This document shows, piece by piece, positions 62,269 through 64,000 of a stretch of 64,000 nucleotides of DNA. This DNA is from Muricauda sp. SCSIO 64092. GTDB taxonomy: Bacteria > Bacteroidota > Bacteroidia > Flavobacteriales > Flavobacteriaceae. The stretch is from the NCBI RefSeq assembly GCF_023016285.1, contig NZ_CP095413.1:1178001-1242000 (forward strand). Reading direction: 5' to 3'. Each line of letters opens with the position of its first letter. The first letter of the stretch is position 1. The notes below the pieces were generated by a model, which saw nothing but the letters and a program-made list of their open reading frames with translations, was not told the DNA's origin and did no database searches. Both the position numbers and the translations under genes were made by a program.

Positions 62269-63506
62269 TGAGAAAATCCCTTTACTTGGCGTTTGGGTTT
62301 TTCCTATTATTTACTTGGGGCGTTGCGGCCAAGACCGTAGAAGTATGTGAATCCTGCCCGGTAAAATCCATTAAAGGGGCCATAGCCCTGGCCAAGGATT
62401 ATGATACCGTTCTAGTTAAAAAAGGAACCTATTACGAGTTTGATATCCTTATTGACAAACCTTTGACCTTAAAAGGGGAGGGCTATCCCATAGTGGATGG
62501 CCAAAAAAAGGGGGAGATCATAAAGATTATTTCGGACAATGTAACCGTGGACGGCCTATTTATCATTAATGTTGGGGTGAGCTACACGACTGATTTTGCC
62601 GCCATACGGGTAACCAAAAGTGAACATTTCACCATTCAGAATGTGGTATTGGAAAAGTTGTTCTTCGGAATCTATTTGGAAAAATCCTCAAATGGCAAAG
62701 TGTACCACAATAAGATTATTGGAGATGCCAAAGATGAATACAACTCGGGCAATGGCATTCAACTGTGGTATTCGCATTATGTGGATGTAAGCCATAACCA
62801 TGTACAAGGTACCCGTGATGGTATCTATCTGGAGTTTTCAGATAATATTACCATTACAAAGAACACCAGTACCAAAAACCTTCGTTACGGCCTACATTTC
62901 ATGTTTTCGGACAATGACGTGTATTCCCAGAACACCTTTGAGGAAAACGGTGCGGGCGTAGCCGTCATGTTTTCAAGGAACATAAGTATGCAAAACAACA
63001 CTTTTAGAAAAAATTGGGGGCCTGCCGCATATGGAATGCTGTTAAAGGAGATCAATGATGCAGACATTCAAAACAATACATTTGAGGAAAACACCGTAGC
63101 CATCAGTATTGAGGGATCGAACAGAATTACCTATAAAGACAATGATTTCATAAAAAACGGTTGGGCCATTCGAGTTATTGGGGCGTGCTATACCAATATA
63201 TTTACGGGCAATAACTTTATGAACAATTCTTTTGACGTTTCCTATAACAGCAAATTGAACGACAATGAATTTCGATCCAATTATTGGAGTGATTATACGG
63301 GATACGATTTGGATAGGGATGGCACAGGGGATGTTCCCTATCGTCCGGTAAAACTGTTTTCTTATATTGCCAATAAAACCCCAGAGACCATTGTCCTGCT
63401 AAGGAGTCTATTTATGGACATTATTGATTTTTCGGAAAAAGTGTCCCCGGTATTCACTCCGGATAATTTAGAGGACGCCCAACCTTTGATGAAAAAACGC
63501 CAATGA
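62268..63506 (+). CDS. nosD: NosD, periplasmic copper-processing beta-helix protein
   Basis: 412 residues from the ATG at 62268 (signal MRKSLYLAFGFFLLFTWGVA). The frame extends upstream but the signal fixes the start. Right-handed parallel beta-helix with many short N-rich repeats (VEKLFFGIYLEKSSNGKVYHN, GIYLEFSDNITITKNTS, GAGVAVMFSRNISMQNNTF, NTVAISIEGSN) and a terminal NYWSDYTGYDLDRDGTGDVPYRP, the NosD hallmark. It works with the NosFY transporter in CuZ assembly. It overlaps nosF by 4 bases. Confidence 0.97.
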   Translation: MRKSLYLAFGFFLLFTWGVAAKTVEVCESCPVKSIKGAIALAKDYDTVLVKKGTYYEFDILIDKPLTLKGEGYPIVDGQKKGEIIKIISDNVTVDGLFIINVGVSYTTDFAAIRVTKSEHFTIQNVVLEKLFFGIYLEKSSNGKVYHNKIIGDAKDEYNSGNGIQLWYSHYVDVSHNHVQGTRDGIYLEFSDNITITKNTSTKNLRYGLHFMFSDNDVYSQNTFEENGAGVAVMFSRNISMQNNTFRKNWGPAAYGMLLKEINDADIQNNTFEENTVAISIEGSNRITYKDNDFIKNGWAIRVIGACYTNIFTGNNFMNNSFDVSYNSKLNDNEFRSNYWSDYTGYDLDRDGTGDVPYRPVKLFSYIANKTPETIVLLRSLFMDIIDFSEKVSPVFTPDNLEDAQPLMKKRQ

Positions 63507-64000
63507 TACAGATTACCGATTTGCACAAAAAGTTTGGTAAAAATGAGGTGTTAAAAGGGCTTGACCTTACCATTGAACCTGGAAGGATATATGCTATTTT
63601 AGGACCCAACGGCTCGGGAAAAACCACTTTGATCAAAAGTATTTTGGGTATGGTACTTCCAGACAAGGGCAAAATAGAAGTTCTTGGCAAACCCATAGAA
63701 AAAGGATGGAAATACCGAAAACAAATAGACTACCTCCCACAAATTGCAAATTTCCCAGGAAACTTGAAGGTGAGGGAACTCATAAAAATGATCAAGGACC
63801 TTAGGAACGATGAAGGAAATGAGGAACTGTTGATTACAACGTTTTCCCTGCAACCCCATTTGGACAAAAAGCTGTCCAACTTATCCGGTGGTACCAAACA
63901 GAAGGTAAATCTGGTCCTTGCCTTTATGTTCAATAGCCAATTACTTATTTTGGACGAACCCAATACCGGATTGGATCCCAATGCCCTCATTAAACTAAAG
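63503..64000 (+). CDS. nosF: NosF, ABC transporter ATP-binding protein (cut by window end)
   Basis: The first 166 codons remain. Walker A is LGPNGSGKTT, the signature is LSGGTKQKVNLVLAF, Walker B is LLILDEPNTGLDP. It powers NosY and acts on NosD in copper-cluster assembly. The start overlaps the nosD stop (ATGA). nosY should follow outside the window. Confidence 0.95.
   Translation, partial: MIQITDLHKKFGKNEVLKGLDLTIEPGRIYAILGPNGSGKTTLIKSILGMVLPDKGKIEVLGKPIEKGWKYRKQIDYLPQIANFPGNLKVRELIKMIKDLRNDEGNEELLITTFSLQPHLDKKLSNLSGGTKQKVNLVLAFMFNSQLLILDEPNTGLDPNALIKLK

Noticed and set aside
1-64000. CRISPR array, prophage, IS transposase or integrase
   Set aside because: No regularly spaced repeats and no cas, phage-structure, transposase or recombinase proteins seen on either strand.

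Overview
The window comes from a marine-type member of the Flavobacteriaceae (Bacteroidota). The evidence is the gene content: TonB-dependent receptors paired with DUF4249 or DUF5916 proteins, ExbD pairs, DUF4097 proteins behind an ECF sigma factor, and a Bacteroidota-style TonB. Promoters also fit the Bacteroidota form (TTTG, 19 bases, TAnnTTTG), seen in full upstream of rplM and sucA. About 58 protein genes and one tRNA-Ser(GGA) are supported. Most genes are ordinary chromosomal housekeeping genes; there is no phage, IS transposase or CRISPR array.

Layout. 1-7.8 kb: the end of a hisC-like aminotransferase, a small lipoprotein, and a leftward DUF5916 / DUF4249 / TonB-receptor block. 7.9-10.9 kb: rplM-rpsI and rpsB-tsf; S2 carries an extra helix-hairpin-helix domain. 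11-14.1 kb: a leftward operon of ECF sigma, HEAT-repeat anti-sigma and two DUF4097 proteins. 14.2-21.6 kb: pyrH, frr, an RND/MMPL exporter, asnS, rpoN and a membrane protein. 21.6-26 kb: a leftward ExbB/TolQ operon with four ExbD proteins and an outer-membrane barrel protein, then tRNA-Ser. 26-33.3 kb: ansA-tatD, a MITE-like palindrome, a retropepsin-like protease, sucB-sucA and a barrel protein. 33.5-38.5 kb: galE, a DegT aminotransferase, waaA and a sugar transporter. 38.5-46.6 kb: pckA-pfkA, DUF4914, an SLC13 transporter and a universal stress protein. 46.7-51.4 kb: DUF2490, TonB, and a coupled pair of an aspartoacylase-like and a GCS2-like/CBS protein.

The most coherent system lies from 51.4 kb to the right edge. 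It is an oxygen-limitation and nitrous-oxide-respiration region: hemN-usp, a small Cys-motif protein with a copper receptor of the OprC/NosA type, an Rrf2 regulator with NsrR-like cysteine spacing, and a clade II nos operon (cytochrome c, fasciclin lipoprotein, nosZ, nosB-like, nosL, cupin, nosD, nosF cut by the window end). Three promoters here (hemN, the copper-receptor unit, the nos operon) have the same architecture: a TGA-N6-TCA dyad of CRP/FNR type centred exactly 29.5 bp upstream of a perfect TAnnTTTG box. This predicts one regulon coupling anaerobic haem synthesis, copper import and N2O reduction.

A second unusual signal is structural. In two places the last codons of a gene recur, decayed, on the far side of the next gene or gene pair. 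The 3' end of the DUF5916 gene recurs beyond the DUF4249/TonB-receptor pair, and the 3' end of the SLC13 gene recurs beyond DUF4914. Both look like scars of module insertion or of tandem duplication followed by loss.
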